A stretch of DNA of 64,000 nt from Tenacibaculum dicentrarchi (GCF_900239345.1 NZ_OESZ01000001.1:62001-126000); one strand, 5' to 3'; shown: positions 1 to 9,895, counted from the first letter of the stretch. Notes: generated by a model not told the origin, from the sequence alone. Translations and numbers: made by a program.

Positions 1-1
1 A

Positions 2-157
2 TATTTTGAAGCTTATTTAAAAGAAGAAATTGGTAAAAGTTACGATGAATTTGTTGTTGATTTATTTACTGATGAATCTATGAAAAATGAAAAAATAGTT
101 ACTGAAGAAGTAGCAAAACCTAAAAAAGGGTTAAGTTGGTTTTTTTCTAAAAACTAA
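2..157 (+). CDS. C-terminal end of an unidentified protein (partial)
   Basis: An open frame enters from the left edge of the window and stops at 155-157, giving the last 51 residues of a protein. The tail is charged (several Glu/Lys) and ends in the short hydrophobic stretch GLSWFFSKN. I do not recognise a family from so little sequence. A strong hairpin terminator follows 17 bases after the stop, which supports this being a genuine gene end on the plus strand. Confidence 0.6.
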   Translation, partial: YFEAYLKEEIGKSYDEFVVDLFTDESMKNEKIVTEEVAKPKKGLSWFFSKN

Positions 158-174
158 TTAAATTTTCAAAATAT

Positions 175-210
175 AAAAGCCACCTAAGTTCATGAATTTA
201 GGTGGCTTTT
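175..210 (+). terminator. Rho-independent terminator of the partial first gene
   Basis: A 13-base arm AAAAGCCACCTAA (175-187) is matched by TTAGGTGGCTTTT (198-210) across a 10-base loop, ending in a T run. It lies just after the stop at 157. The A-run on the other side could let it act in both directions. Confidence 0.8.
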
Positions 211-325
211 ATTGTTAAAAACAACTCGAAAAAACTTATTTTTAGAGCTATTTATTATCTTTTTCTTAACAAATAATTTCGGAACTTTGTAACTTATAAT
301 AATCGATAGTCTAAATTTTTTATCC

Positions 326-2962
326 ATGAAAAAAATATATAAAATACTGCTAACCATATTTATTGCATTATTAATGTTACTTATTTTAACACCGTTTTTA
401 TTTCAAGATAAAATTATTACACTGGTTAAAAAAACGGTTAATAACAACATTACCGCTCAGTTAGATTTTTCAAACTCTAACCTTAGTTTATTTAGAGATT
501 TCCCAAATGCCTCTGTCCAACTTTCTAATGTGTCAATTATCAACAAAAAACCTTTTGAAGGAGACACCTTATTATTTGCTAAAAAGATTAACTTAGAGTT
601 AAAACTTACTGAGTTATTCAAAAAAACATCAGAACAACTTAATATTCAGTCTTTTTCTATTGATGATGCAAACGTTACTGTTTTAGTCAATGAAATTGGT
701 GTTGCTAATTATGATATTGCAAAACCTTCGGATGTAAAAACTGAAAATACGGATGAAACTCCTTCTAATTTCGGACTTTCTATAAATTCGTATGCAATTA
801 ACAATGCATTAATAAAATACCATGATAAAAAAGGAAAGTTAAAAGTAAAATTAACTGATTTTAATCATAGCGGAAGTGGCGATTTTTCTCAAAAAAAATC
901 AGAATTAAACACGAGTACATCAACATTAGTTTCTTTTGAAATGGATGGCGCTTCCTATGCCAAAAATCAAAAAATAACTTTAGATGCTATTTTAGGAATG
1001 GACTTAGTTAATAGCAAATTTTCATTCCTAAAAAACGAAGCTAAACTTAATAATTTACCTTTAATATTTGATGGTTACGTTCAAATAAATGACAATAATC
1101 AAGAAATTGACCTTAACTTTAAAACGCCTTCATCAGACTTTAAAAACTTTTTAGGATTAGTACCTAAAACATACACTAAAAGTATTGAAAATGTAAAAAC
1201 AAGTGGTGATTTTAGCGTTGCAGGAACTGTTAAAGGACTTATTACAAATAAGAAAATTCCGCTTTTAGATATCAGCCTTAAATCGAACAATGCTTCATTT
1301 AAATATCCCGATTTACCTAAAAGTGTACGTGATATTAATATTGATGTACAATTAAAAAACACAAGTGGTTATCTTAATAAAACCTTTGTTGATATTAACA
1401 AATTATCTTTTAAAATTGATGAAGATGTTTTTTCTGGTAACGGAAAAGCATACAATATTACCACTAACCCAACTATTGATGCTAAATTAAACGGAACTTT
1501 AAATTTAGCCAACATCAATAAAGCATATCCTGTTGATTTAGAAAATGAATTACAAGGAATTTTAAAAGCCAATTTACATACTAAATTCGATTTAAAAGCA
1601 ATTGAAAATAACACATTAAGTCGTATTAAAAATAATGGAAATATTGAGCTAAACGATTTTGTGTACGCATCGAAAGATATTGCAAATCCTATTAGTATCA
1701 AAAGTACCAAAGTAAGTTTTACTCCTACTGAAATCACCTTAAATAAATTCAATGCAACTACTGGTAAAAGTGATTTAAACGCTACTGGAAACATTAATAA
1801 TTTATTAGGATTTTTACTTGCTGATAAAAAATTAAAAGGAACTTTTAACTTAAAATCGAACGCTTTTCATATTAGCGATTTTATGCAAGAAAGCACTGAT
1901 GATAATCAAAAAGAAGAAGAAAATACTAAAGAAGAACAACAACCTGATACCGTTTTAAAAATTCCTGCTTTTTTAGATTGTAAAATTTTAGCAGATGCAA
2001 AAACAGTTTATTACGACAACTTAACATTAAAAAATGTAAAAGGAACTCTATTAATAAAGGATGAAAAAGCAATTTTACAGAATGTAAATGCAAATATGTT
2101 TAAAGGTCAAATTTCTTTTAACGGTGAAGTAAATACCAAAGAAAAAACACCTGTTTTTAATATGAATTTAGGAATGAAATCTTTTGATATTTCAGAGTCT
2201 TTTAACGGATTAGATTTATTAAAATCGATTAGTCCGATAGCAACCGCTTTAAACGGAAAGTTAAATTCTGATATTAATTTATCAGGGAATTTAAACGGCG
2301 ACTTTACACCCGATTTAGCATCTGTTTCAGGAAAAGCTTTAGCAGAATTATTAAGCACTAAAATTGAACCTAAAAACAGTAAAGCTTTAAGTTTATTAAA
2401 TAATAAATTATCTTTTTTAGATTTAAGTAAGTTAGATTTATCAGACATAAAAACACAGCTTTCTTTTGATAAAGGTCAAGTATCTGTAAAACCTTTTAAG
2501 TTAAAATATAAAGACATCAATATAAATGTTGGCGGAAGTCATAGTTTTGATCAAAAGATGAATTATAACGTAACTTTAGATGTACCTGCTAAATATTTAG
2601 GAAGCGAAGTTCAAGGATTACTTTCTAAAGTAAGTGCAAAAGACCAAAATACAACTGTACCTGTTACCGCTAATATTACAGGAAATATGAAAAGTCCTGC
2701 TGTAAAAACAGATTTATCATCATCAGTAACCAAATTGAGTCAAAAATTAATTCAACAGCAAAAAGACAATTTAATTAACAATGCACTTGGTAAAATATCA
2801 GGAAATAAAACTGGAAACGCCGTTAATACAATTAATAATTTATTAGGTAATAAAAAAACAGATTCAACCAAAACCACCACCACTAAAAAAGAAAAAACAA
2901 CAGAAACAGTTAAAAAAGTAACAGATGTTTTAGGCGGATTATTTGGAAAAAAGAAGAAATAA
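326..2962 (+). CDS. AsmA-like family protein
   Basis: An 878-residue protein with one hydrophobic N-terminal segment (about residues 5-26) that would anchor it in the inner membrane, followed by a long beta-rich periplasmic region and a Lys/Thr-rich tail (about residues 835-878). Layout and sequence style match the AsmA/DUF748 group; in other bacteria such proteins bridge the envelope and are linked to phospholipid transport and outer-membrane integrity. The C-terminal third carries the AsmA-type repeats, with phrases such as GxLNSDINLSG and NVGGSHSFDQ. It is followed by its own terminator, so it is probably transcribed alone. The family call is by recognition of pattern; the substrate is unknown. 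Confidence 0.75.
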   Translation: MKKIYKILLTIFIALLMLLILTPFLFQDKIITLVKKTVNNNITAQLDFSNSNLSLFRDFPNASVQLSNVSIINKKPFEGDTLLFAKKINLELKLTELFKKTSEQLNIQSFSIDDANVTVLVNEIGVANYDIAKPSDVKTENTDETPSNFGLSINSYAINNALIKYHDKKGKLKVKLTDFNHSGSGDFSQKKSELNTSTSTLVSFEMDGASYAKNQKITLDAILGMDLVNSKFSFLKNEAKLNNLPLIFDGYVQINDNNQEIDLNFKTPSSDFKNFLGLVPKTYTKSIENVKTSGDFSVAGTVKGLITNKKIPLLDISLKSNNASFKYPDLPKSVRDINIDVQLKNTSGYLNKTFVDINKLSFKIDEDVFSGNGKAYNITTNPTIDAKLNGTLNLANINKAYPVDLENELQGILKANLHTKFDLKAIENNTLSRIKNNGNIELNDFVYASKDIANPISIKSTKVSFTPTEITLNKFNATTGKSDLNATGNINNLLGFLLADKKLKGTFNLKSNAFHISDFMQESTDDNQKEEENTKEEQQPDTVLKIPAFLDCKILADAKTVYYDNLTLKNVKGTLLIKDEKAILQNVNANMFKGQISFNGEVNTKEKTPVFNMNLGMKSFDISESFNGLDLLKSISPIATALNGKLNSDINLSGNLNGDFTPDLASVSGKALAELLSTKIEPKNSKALSLLNNKLSFLDLSKLDLSDIKTQLSFDKGQVSVKPFKLKYKDININVGGSHSFDQKMNYNVTLDVPAKYLGSEVQGLLSKVSAKDQNTTVPVTANITGNMKSPAVKTDLSSSVTKLSQKLIQQQKDNLINNALGKISGNKTGNAVNTINNLLGNKKTDSTKTTTTKKEKTTETVKKVTDVLGGLFGKKKK

Positions 2963-3006
2963 CAAAACATTTATTTTAGACCTTAAACACTCTAAATAAA
3001 ATATTT

Positions 3007-3042
3007 AACAGGTTTTAACAGTTAGTTGAAACCTGTTTTTTT
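3007..3042 (+). terminator. Terminator after the AsmA-like gene
   Basis: AACAGGTTT (3007-3015) pairs with AAACCTGTT (3029-3037) and is followed by a T run. It sits 44 bases after the AsmA-like stop codon. Confidence 0.75.
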
Positions 3043-3060
3043 ATGTTTGTAATAAAAAAC

Positions 3061-5526
3061 ATGAAAAGATTAATTATACTATTATTTGTAGTATTTACTA
3101 ATATCGCTATTGCTCAAATTAAAGGAAAAGTTACCGATACAAATAATAAAAATTTATCTTTTGTTAGTATTTATTTAGAAAATACAATTACAGGAACTAC
3201 CACAAATAATAACGGTAATTATGAATTATCAGTAAATAAAAAAGGAGAATACATCGTTATTTTTCAACTTTTAGGATACAAAACAATTAAGAAAAATATT
3301 ATTGTTAAAAATTTCCCTACTATTCTAAACATTGTTCTTTCTGAAGAAGAAGTTACTTTAGATGAAGTATTAATTTCATCCGAAGAAAATCCTGCAAATA
3401 AAATTATTCGAAATGTAATTGCTTCTAAAAAGAAAAATACAGCTAAATTTTCTCAATACACCGCCGATTTTTATTCTCGTGGATTATTTAAAGTTAAAAA
3501 TCTTCCAAAAAAATTTCTAGGTAATAAAATTGATGATATGGGCGGTGGCTTAGATTCTACAAGAAGTGGAATTGTGTATCTTTCTGAAACCATTTCTAAA
3601 ATTTCATATCAGAAAAAACCAACAAATTTTAAAGAACATATTATTGCTTCTAAAGTTTCGGGAAGTAATAACGGAATTAGTTTTAATCAAGCTAAAGAAG
3701 TTGATTTTAACTTTTATAAAAACTCCTTTAATTTAGCAGATGCTCAAATGATTTCGCCAATTTCTAACGAAGCTTTTAGTTATTATAAGTATGAATTAAC
3801 TGGAAGTTTTTATGATAAAAACGAAAAATTAATCAGTAAAATAAAATTACTTCCGAAAAGAAAAAACGACCGTGTTTTTAACGGATTTATTTATATATCA
3901 GAAGATGATTGGGCTATTTACGGAACTGATGTTTTCGTTACAGGTGCACAAGCAAATACACCTATGATTGATACTTTACACATCAAACAAAACTATAATT
4001 ATTCGCTAAAAAACAACGTTTGGATTCCTGTTACACAAATAATCGATTTTAAAGCTGGTATCTTTGGATTTAATTTTAACGGTCGTTTTTCGGCAGCATA
4101 TTCAAATTATAACTTCGCACCTAATTTCACTAAAAAATCATTTAGTAATGAAGTTTTATCTTTTGCTGAAAATGCCACCGAAAAAGATAGTTTATATTGG
4201 AATAAAATTCGTCCTGTTACTTTAACATCCGAAGAAAATGCAGATTATAAATTAAAAGATAGCATTAAAACTGTCCGAAATTCTAAAAAATATTTAGATT
4301 CTACAGATACAAAACATAATAAATTTAATCTTATAAATATTGTTTCAGGTTATTCTTATTATAATACTTACGATAAATGGGGAATAGATATTTCTTCTCC
4401 TATTGAAGATTTAAACTTTAACACGGTACAAGGATGGAATTCATCTCTTGGAATTAAATATTCTAAAACAGTCAATAAAAAAGGAGAAAAATTTAATATT
4501 GGTACAAAAATAAATTATGGTTTTTCTGATAAAAAAGTACGACCAACAGCAAACTTTTTTTACAAATGGAATAATACAAATAAACCTATTTTAACTGCTT
4601 CAGTAGGTATTACTACTTCTCAATTTAATGCCCAAAAACCTATTTCAAAATTATGGAATACAATTAGTAGCACTTATTTTAAAAAAAATTACCTTAAAAT
4701 TTATGAGAAAACATTTACTAAAATTGCTTTTTCAGAAGAAATAAATAATGGTATTCGTTTTTATTCTTCCTTAGAATACGCAGATAGAAAACCTTTATTT
4801 AATACAAGTGATTATGTCATGTTTTCTAATAAAGATGTTAATTATATAGCTAATAATCCGCAAGAACCTAAAAATTTCACCACTTCATTTACACCACATC
4901 ATATGTGGTCTTTTAAGTTAGGAGCAAATATTAATTTCGAACAAAAATATATGTCATATCCTGATGGAAAATATAATATAGGAACTAATAAATATCCTAC
5001 TTTATTTGTCGGATATACTAAAAATTTTGGTTCAGGAAATACTACATTAAATTCTGATATATTCTATTCTCAATTATCTCAAAAAATGAATTTAAGTAAT
5101 TGGGGGGAATTTAAATATAAAACTAAAGGGGGCGTGTTTTTAAAGAAAAAAGACATTCCGTTTATAGATTATACCCATTTTAATGGAAATCGCTTATTAA
5201 TTGCTCCAAAAGATAATTATTTAGATAACTTTTATATGCTACCTTATTATCAATTAAGTACTAATAATAAATATGGAGAACTACATGGAGAATACAATTT
5301 CAAAGGTGCTTTACTAAGTAAAATTCCATTAATTAATAAATTAAATATTCATTTAATTACTAGTGCAAAAGGATTATTTACAGCAGAAAACAAACCTTAT
5401 TCTGAATTTGCTATTGGTTTAGGTAATATCGGATTTGGTAAATGGCGATTTTTACGTGTAGATTTTGCCAAATCTAATTTCAATGAAAAATCTGAAAATA
5501 GAATACTTTTCGGAATTAATTTGTAA
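3061..5526 (+). CDS. DUF5686 outer-membrane protein with carboxypeptidase-like regulatory domain
   Basis: An 821-residue protein starting with a clear signal peptide (MKRLIILLFVVFTNIAIAQ), then a CarboxypepD_reg-like beta-sandwich (about residues 20-105, IKGKVTDTNNKNLSFVSIYL...) and a long region of the DUF5686 type ending in a predicted beta-barrel (aromatic C-terminus ILFGINL). Such proteins are abundant in Bacteroidota outer membranes; their substrate is unknown. An upstream in-frame ATG at 3043 exists, but it overlaps a TATGTTTG -7 element (3042-3049), and the signal peptide begins naturally at 3061, so I chose 3061. It could still be called from 3043. Confidence 0.8.
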   Translation: MKRLIILLFVVFTNIAIAQIKGKVTDTNNKNLSFVSIYLENTITGTTTNNNGNYELSVNKKGEYIVIFQLLGYKTIKKNIIVKNFPTILNIVLSEEEVTLDEVLISSEENPANKIIRNVIASKKKNTAKFSQYTADFYSRGLFKVKNLPKKFLGNKIDDMGGGLDSTRSGIVYLSETISKISYQKKPTNFKEHIIASKVSGSNNGISFNQAKEVDFNFYKNSFNLADAQMISPISNEAFSYYKYELTGSFYDKNEKLISKIKLLPKRKNDRVFNGFIYISEDDWAIYGTDVFVTGAQANTPMIDTLHIKQNYNYSLKNNVWIPVTQIIDFKAGIFGFNFNGRFSAAYSNYNFAPNFTKKSFSNEVLSFAENATEKDSLYWNKIRPVTLTSEENADYKLKDSIKTVRNSKKYLDSTDTKHNKFNLINIVSGYSYYNTYDKWGIDISSPIEDLNFNTVQGWNSSLGIKYSKTVNKKGEKFNIGTKINYGFSDKKVRPTANFFYKWNNTNKPILTASVGITTSQFNAQKPISKLWNTISSTYFKKNYLKIYEKTFTKIAFSEEINNGIRFYSSLEYADRKPLFNTSDYVMFSNKDVNYIANNPQEPKNFTTSFTPHHMWSFKLGANINFEQKYMSYPDGKYNIGTNKYPTLFVGYTKNFGSGNTTLNSDIFYSQLSQKMNLSNWGEFKYKTKGGVFLKKKDIPFIDYTHFNGNRLLIAPKDNYLDNFYMLPYYQLSTNNKYGELHGEYNFKGALLSKIPLINKLNIHLITSAKGLFTAENKPYSEFAIGLGNIGFGKWRFLRVDFAKSNFNEKSENRILFGINL

Positions 5527-5583
5527 ATTAGACTTTTAATCTGCTTATAGAGGTTATAAGCGAAAAAAAATAAAAATACGAAT

Positions 5584-5826
5584 ATGAACATAACCGTACT
5601 ACTTTTTGGTATTGCTACCGATTTGATAGGAAATACTTCTTTAGAAATAACACTTCCTGAAAATTGTAGCGTAAGCCATTTTAAAGAATTACTTACAGAA
5701 GAATATCCGAAGTTAGTAAAAATTAGCGCATATGCCGTGGCAATTAACGAAAGTTATGCCAAGCAAGAAACCCTTATTAAAAAAAATGATGTTATTGCCA
5801 TTATTCCTCCTGTTAGTGGCGGATAA
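5584..5826 (+). CDS. moaD: MoaD/ThiS family sulfur carrier (molybdopterin synthase small subunit)
   Basis: An 80-residue ubiquitin-fold protein ending in the diagnostic Gly-Gly (IPPVSGG), the tail that is adenylated and thiocarboxylated before sulfur is handed to precursor Z in molybdopterin synthesis. Length and the N-terminal strand MNITVLLFG fit MoaD rather than ThiS (about 66 residues). No other molybdenum cofactor gene is adjacent; the partner MoaE is encoded 13.6 kb away at 19429-19851. A short hairpin (GCTTATA/TATAAGC, 5543-5561) lies just upstream, with no T run after it on the plus strand. Confidence 0.85.
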   Translation: MNITVLLFGIATDLIGNTSLEITLPENCSVSHFKELLTEEYPKLVKISAYAVAINESYAKQETLIKKNDVIAIIPPVSGG

Positions 5827-5838
5827 ACCTATATTTTT

Positions 5839-8504
5839 TTACAACTTATAACCGATACTAAATAATATAACTCTTGGCATCATATAGGTTTTAGCATCAG
5901 TAATTAAATAATCAGAAAATCGATTACTTTGCTTAAATGTGGTGTCAAATAAGTTCTGAATAGTCAGCTTAAATAACCAAGGGCTATCTTGTTTTTGATA
6001 CGACAACATTGCATTGGCAACTTCATAATTATTATAAGCTTTTTGTGCTTTATTTTGATAGTTATAATGCGTATAATCGGCATTGAAAATGAAACCGTTT
6101 AAAAAATCATAATCGATGTTTATATAAGGTTCGTTGGTCGTAAATTTAGCTTTGAAATTATTAGAAGTGTAATTTCCGATACTCTTTTTAAAGCCCATTT
6201 TTAAGGTTGGAAATTTATCAAATAAAGTTTCAAAACCTACATCAAAAGAATAATTATCGCTTTTGTTAGCTGCCAAAATAGTATTTATTTTTTGTGTAAA
6301 AACTGAACTACTATAACTTCCTACAAGCTTATATCTTATTTTTTTAATACGCTTTTTAAGCGATGCTCTACCACGCCAATTTTCATTCGGATTGTCTAAA
6401 ATTTCGGGCGATATAAACCTGTTTATTCCATCGAAATTAACCGAATTATTAAAGCCTTTAATTTTTTTAGTATAATTAGCACTGGCATGTAACATTAAAC
6501 CTCGATACATACTAAAACGGCTATATCGTATACGTGCCGAATGAAATAATTCATTTTCTAAAGTTGAATTTCCTTTAAACACCGAATTATACGATTGTAA
6601 ATAAAATCGATTAGCGAGTTTAGAGGCGTCCGAAAAATTGGTTTTTAAATTATAACTTAATTCCACTTTTCTCGATTTATTAAAGGCGATTTTCATTAAA
6701 AAATCGGGTAATAAAATCCATTTATTTTTTTTAAAAATATTTTCTTGACTTATTTTCCACTTATAATTATGTAAATAAGCACCTTGTTTAAAGGTAAATA
6801 TCCCTGTTCTAAATTTATAATGGATTCCTGCAAAAAAATCGTTATGCTTTAAAACTGTATTATTGTTAAAACCTCCTGTTGAAAAATTGTTAATTGTAGT
6901 ATCATCTAATATTTGAAAATTATGGTTGCTAAATTTTTCTTGTTGATGTGTATTTCCAATAGTCGTATAAATATGGTGATTTCTATTTAACACCCAAAAA
7001 TCTTTAAAAACACTGTGTAAATAATGCTTTTCAGTTTCGTTTAATTGCTGAATTTTCAGTAAATCCTGATTACTATTTAAAGGTTGAATAATGGGTTTAA
7101 TTCGCGTTAAAAATGCTTTTGAAGCATTCCAAAAAGTAGTTGGATTATTTTTATCAAAAGTATAATTTACTACGGATGAAAAAGTATGATTTTGCGATTG
7201 GTTTTTATGCCATTCTATATTTTGATTTACATACCAAATATCATTTTCTTTGGTTGTTTCTATGTTATTTATAGCATTGTTTATTGATGAAGAAATAGCA
7301 TTGTTATTATGTACACCTGATTTTTTAACCTGTGTTCTTAGCATCCATCGTTCTTCAAAATTTGGTGTATATTCAATACTTAAATTCCCGATTCCTAAAA
7401 TATTATTTGACGTATTTTCATTTTTTTTATCTTCTAAAAAAGTAGTATATTGATGATGTTCTTCTGTAAAACTCGTAGTATTATTATCAGAAAAAAGAGC
7501 ATATCCTGAAACATCAAATTTATCGGCAACGGTTTTTGTGATGTTTAAAGCCGCAAAACGTTGTGTACTTTTTAAAATATCTTTGTTTTCTATAAATTGC
7601 GTGAAATCGCCACCTTTCCAATTAAAATTACCGCTAAAAACAGCATTTACACCTCCTTGAAAACTCATATAATCTTTAAAAGTGAAGGTTTTTTCACCGA
7701 TATCGTTTAAGTTTCCTATAAAATTTACATTGGTTTTAGGCGAGTAATAAAATAAATTGGCATTGGCTTTATAAGAAGATTCATAACCAACACCCGACCC
7801 CGTTTCAACATCCCCAAAAATAAAGCGTTTTTTATCTTCTTTAAGCTGAATATTCATTGCCATTTTATCAGAATCGGTTAATCCTTTTAAAAATGACACT
7901 TCATTATAATTATCGATAACTTCAACTTTAGCCACTGCATCGGCAGGGATATTTTGAACACCTAATTTTGTTGCGCCACCAAAAAAAGCTTTTCCATCAA
8001 CTAATAATTTGGTTACTTTTTTTCCTTGAACAGTAACCCCGCCATTTTTATCGACTTCAACACCTGGTAATTTTTTAAGTATATTTTGAAGTTTACGCTC
8101 GCTACCATTTACAAATTTATCGGTATTATAAATAATTGTGTCTTGTTTTGTAATTACTGGGAGTTCAATAACAACTTCGTCTAGCTGATTTTTAGCCTCT
8201 TTTAAAATAAAGTTTTTAAGCGTGTTTTCTGTTGGTGTTATTTCAAAGTTTTTTTTTGATAGCCTAAATAACTGATATCAATGGTGTATTTTTTATTTTT
8301 GCTAAGCTCTAAACGATACCGCCCTTGCTGATCAGTAATAGCAAAACTGATGTTTTTACGAATATCTTTTGGTTTTGCTATGATATTGGTATAAGACAAC
8401 GGATTTTGTAAACTATCTTTTACAACACCTTTAAAAACGATAGTTTGAGCGTTTAAAGTACTAGCGATAATCAATAAGATAAACAGCATTTTTTTTTCTA
8501 ACAT
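5839..8504 (-). pseudogene. TonB-type outer-membrane receptor gene interrupted by a frameshift in a poly-A run
   Basis: Read on the minus strand, the gene starts at 8504 with a signal peptide (LFILLIIASTLNAQ) and a carboxypeptidase-like regulatory domain ending in the typical DISYLGYQKK. That frame stops at 8238. The rest of the protein continues in the -1 frame from about 8256 down to 5839: a plug region (LDEVVIELPVITK..., GVEVDKNGGVTVQGKKVTKL, VDGKAFFGGA) and a long beta-barrel of the outer_membrane beta-barrel (OMP_b-brl_3) kind, ending VILFSIGYKL. Restoring one A to the nine-A run gives one open frame of about 889 codons. The two pieces could be called as separate ORFs (8238-8504, and 5839-7935 from an internal GTG). 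It may be a recent pseudogene, a sequencing error, or a gene expressed through slippage. The following GLPGLI gene (upstream on the minus strand) is a usual neighbour of this receptor type. Confidence 0.75.
8249..8257 (-). other. A9 homopolymer and A-AAA-AAA slippery site at the frameshift
   Basis: On the coding strand the codons are TAT CAA AAA AAA ACT. The last A of CAA plus AAA AAA forms a heptamer of the X-XXY-YYZ type used for -1 ribosomal slippage. A -1 slip there continues as AAC TTT GAA ATA ACA, which is exactly the open receptor frame. Nine identical bases are also prone to replication or transcription slippage. Confidence 0.7.
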
Positions 8505-8567
8505 ATATTATTTTATCTTATAAATCATTAAAATAGTCTTAATAACAAATTGCAATAAGCCAGCCTT

Positions 8568-9305
8568 TTAATACCCTTTATTTTTCTTAAAATTACCCAT
8601 AGCTTCACTTATCATTTCTCCCAATTTTTTACGAGTTATTTTTTTACCTTTTGTTAGTTTTGTAATCTTTATATTTTTTTTAGGATTTAAATTAATTTTA
8701 GTAGCCATATATTTTGTGTTCCCTTTATTAACTTCTAAAATTAAACCAGGTAAACCAGCAACACCAATAGGGCCAAAAGAACTACTTATTTCAGGGCAAT
8801 ACCAAGCGATGACAGGATACTCTTTCATTTTACCTCTATACATTTTTTTCTCTATTGCTATTGCTTTATAACATAAATAATCTCCTATTTTTTTTGTTTC
8901 ATTTTTTAGTTGCCAATTCAACTGCTCATTACTGATTAAAAAATCTTCTCCAAAAATATTTTCCTCTGATAATCTTTCATTTTTAGCATTGTAAAACTTA
9001 TTATTTCCAGAACCTGCCAAAGCTAATTTACCCCATCGACTTTCCTCCAAAGCCAAAGAAGGAATAACCGCAAAAAAACTTTCTTTTACATTAAATTTAA
9101 GCTCAAATTCTATATTTTTAAGTAGTTTATCAATTGATTTATTTACTCTTTCAAATTTATTAAAATTTAAAGCTTTTTTATCTTTTTCTGTTGGTATTTT
9201 TCTTTCAATACTTTTTTTATAAGTAACAATTCCTTGTTGTGATTGAGCTATGATATTATTTATAAAAAATAGCGTTATTATTGTTATTAATTTTATCTTA
9301 TCCAT
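8568..9305 (-). CDS. GLPGLI family protein
   Basis: A 245-residue secreted protein with an N-terminal signal peptide (ITLFFINNIIAQS) and the family-naming motif near the C-terminal half (IGVAGLPGLILEVN, about residues 182-195). The upstream part has the usual layout of this family, with YKAIAIEKK and a region naming a conserved Trp-Tyr-Cys-Pro (AWYCPEISSSFGP). Function is unknown; the family is nearly confined to Bacteroidota and commonly lies beside outer_membrane beta-barrel receptors, as here (63 bases before the broken receptor gene, same strand). It probably forms one transcript with that receptor. Confidence 0.85.
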   Translation of the reverse strand: MDKIKLITIITLFFINNIIAQSQQGIVTYKKSIERKIPTEKDKKALNFNKFERVNKSIDKLLKNIEFELKFNVKESFFAVIPSLALEESRWGKLALAGSGNNKFYNAKNERLSEENIFGEDFLISNEQLNWQLKNETKKIGDYLCYKAIAIEKKMYRGKMKEYPVIAWYCPEISSSFGPIGVAGLPGLILEVNKGNTKYMATKINLNPKKNIKITKLTKGKKITRKKLGEMISEAMGNFKKNKGY

Positions 9306-9319
9306 AATATATATGTTTA

Positions 9320-9350
9320 GGAATATGCTAAATAATATTTAGCATATTCC
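9320..9350 (-). terminator. Perfect hairpin between the small secreted protein gene and the GLPGLI gene
   Basis: Arms GGAATATGCTAAA (9320-9332) and TTTAGCATATTCC (9338-9350) are perfectly complementary over 13 bases with a 5-base loop. There is no strong T run on the minus strand, so it may be a terminator of the 65-residue gene, an mRNA-stability hairpin, or an attenuator in front of the GLPGLI gene. Confidence 0.55.
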
Positions 9351-9366
9351 CTTATTAAATTTATCT

Positions 9367-9564
9367 TTAACCTACACATCCAACATAATATGCATCCATT
9401 AATAGATATTCAATTTTCTCATTTCCTCCTCCATTTTTAATTCCATAATTCCATGCCTCTGAAGCACAATCATTAAACATAGCTTCACTTACTTCACTCG
9501 TATTCGCATTTACTAAACTACCTGTAGCAAATACCATTGCTACTACTAAAATTACTTTTTTCAT
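9367..9564 (-). CDS. Small secreted protein with two cysteines, unknown function
   Basis: A 65-residue protein with a convincing signal peptide (MKKVILVVAMVFATGSLVNA) leaving a mature part of about 45 residues. The mature part is acidic, has two Cys (DCASEAWNY near residue 35 and GCVG at the C-terminus) that could form a disulfide, and a Gly-rich turn (GGGN). I do not recognise the family. It lies on the same strand as the GLPGLI gene and the broken receptor, separated from them by a perfect hairpin, so it may be expressed at a different level. It could be a periplasmic or surface partner of that receptor, but nothing in the sequence proves this. Confidence 0.6.
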   Translation of the reverse strand: MKKVILVVAMVFATGSLVNANTSEVSEAMFNDCASEAWNYGIKNGGGNEKIEYLLMDAYYVGCVG

Positions 9565-9756
9565 TTTTTAAATTTTAAGTTTATTCATTAATTTTTACTC
9601 CTGTTATTTTAAAAACAAGGGTATTACATCAAAAAAATTAAAAAGAAAAATGCGCGCAATTTATAAACATCCTTCTTCTTTTTACTAGCTAGCAAGTATT
9701 AAAAAATAATTACTTCTTTAATACTGTTGTAAAACTAAATTTTTTTTATTTAAAAA

Positions 9757-9786
9757 ATGTTAACGTTTTAAGGGTTAACCCTAATT
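9757..9786. repeat. 30-bp palindrome-bearing box, copy 1
   Basis: The 30 bases here match 9896-9925 with a single mismatch. The core AGGGTTAACCCT is a perfect palindrome and is preceded by ATGTTAACG. It lies in a gene-free spacer between divergent genes. Confidence 0.75.
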
Positions 9787-9794
9787 ATAAATTC

Positions 9795-9830
9795 ATGAGA
9801 TTAATGAGATTAATGAGATTAATGAGATTA
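9795..9830. repeat. Tandem repeat, 4 x ATGAGATTA
   Basis: Four perfect consecutive copies of the 9-bp unit ATGAGATTA lie between the two 30-bp boxes. A unit length of nine suggests replication slippage; no ORF uses it. Confidence 0.9.
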
Positions 9831-9895
9831 AATGTTAAAAAACACCTCTCAAAAACACAAACACCTTTAAGTCAAACAATTAAAAAGTTAAATAA

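Noticed and set aside
1099-2970. Several long open frames on the minus strand inside the AsmA-like gene
   Set aside because: They are shadows of the strong plus-strand coding frame, made possible by AT-rich codons; their translations are hydrophobic low-complexity strings without family features.
5543-5561. Short hairpin GCTTATA/TATAAGC before moaD, considered as a riboswitch or terminator
   Set aside because: Only a 7-bp AT-rich stem with no T run on the plus strand and no features of the molybdenum cofactor riboswitch.
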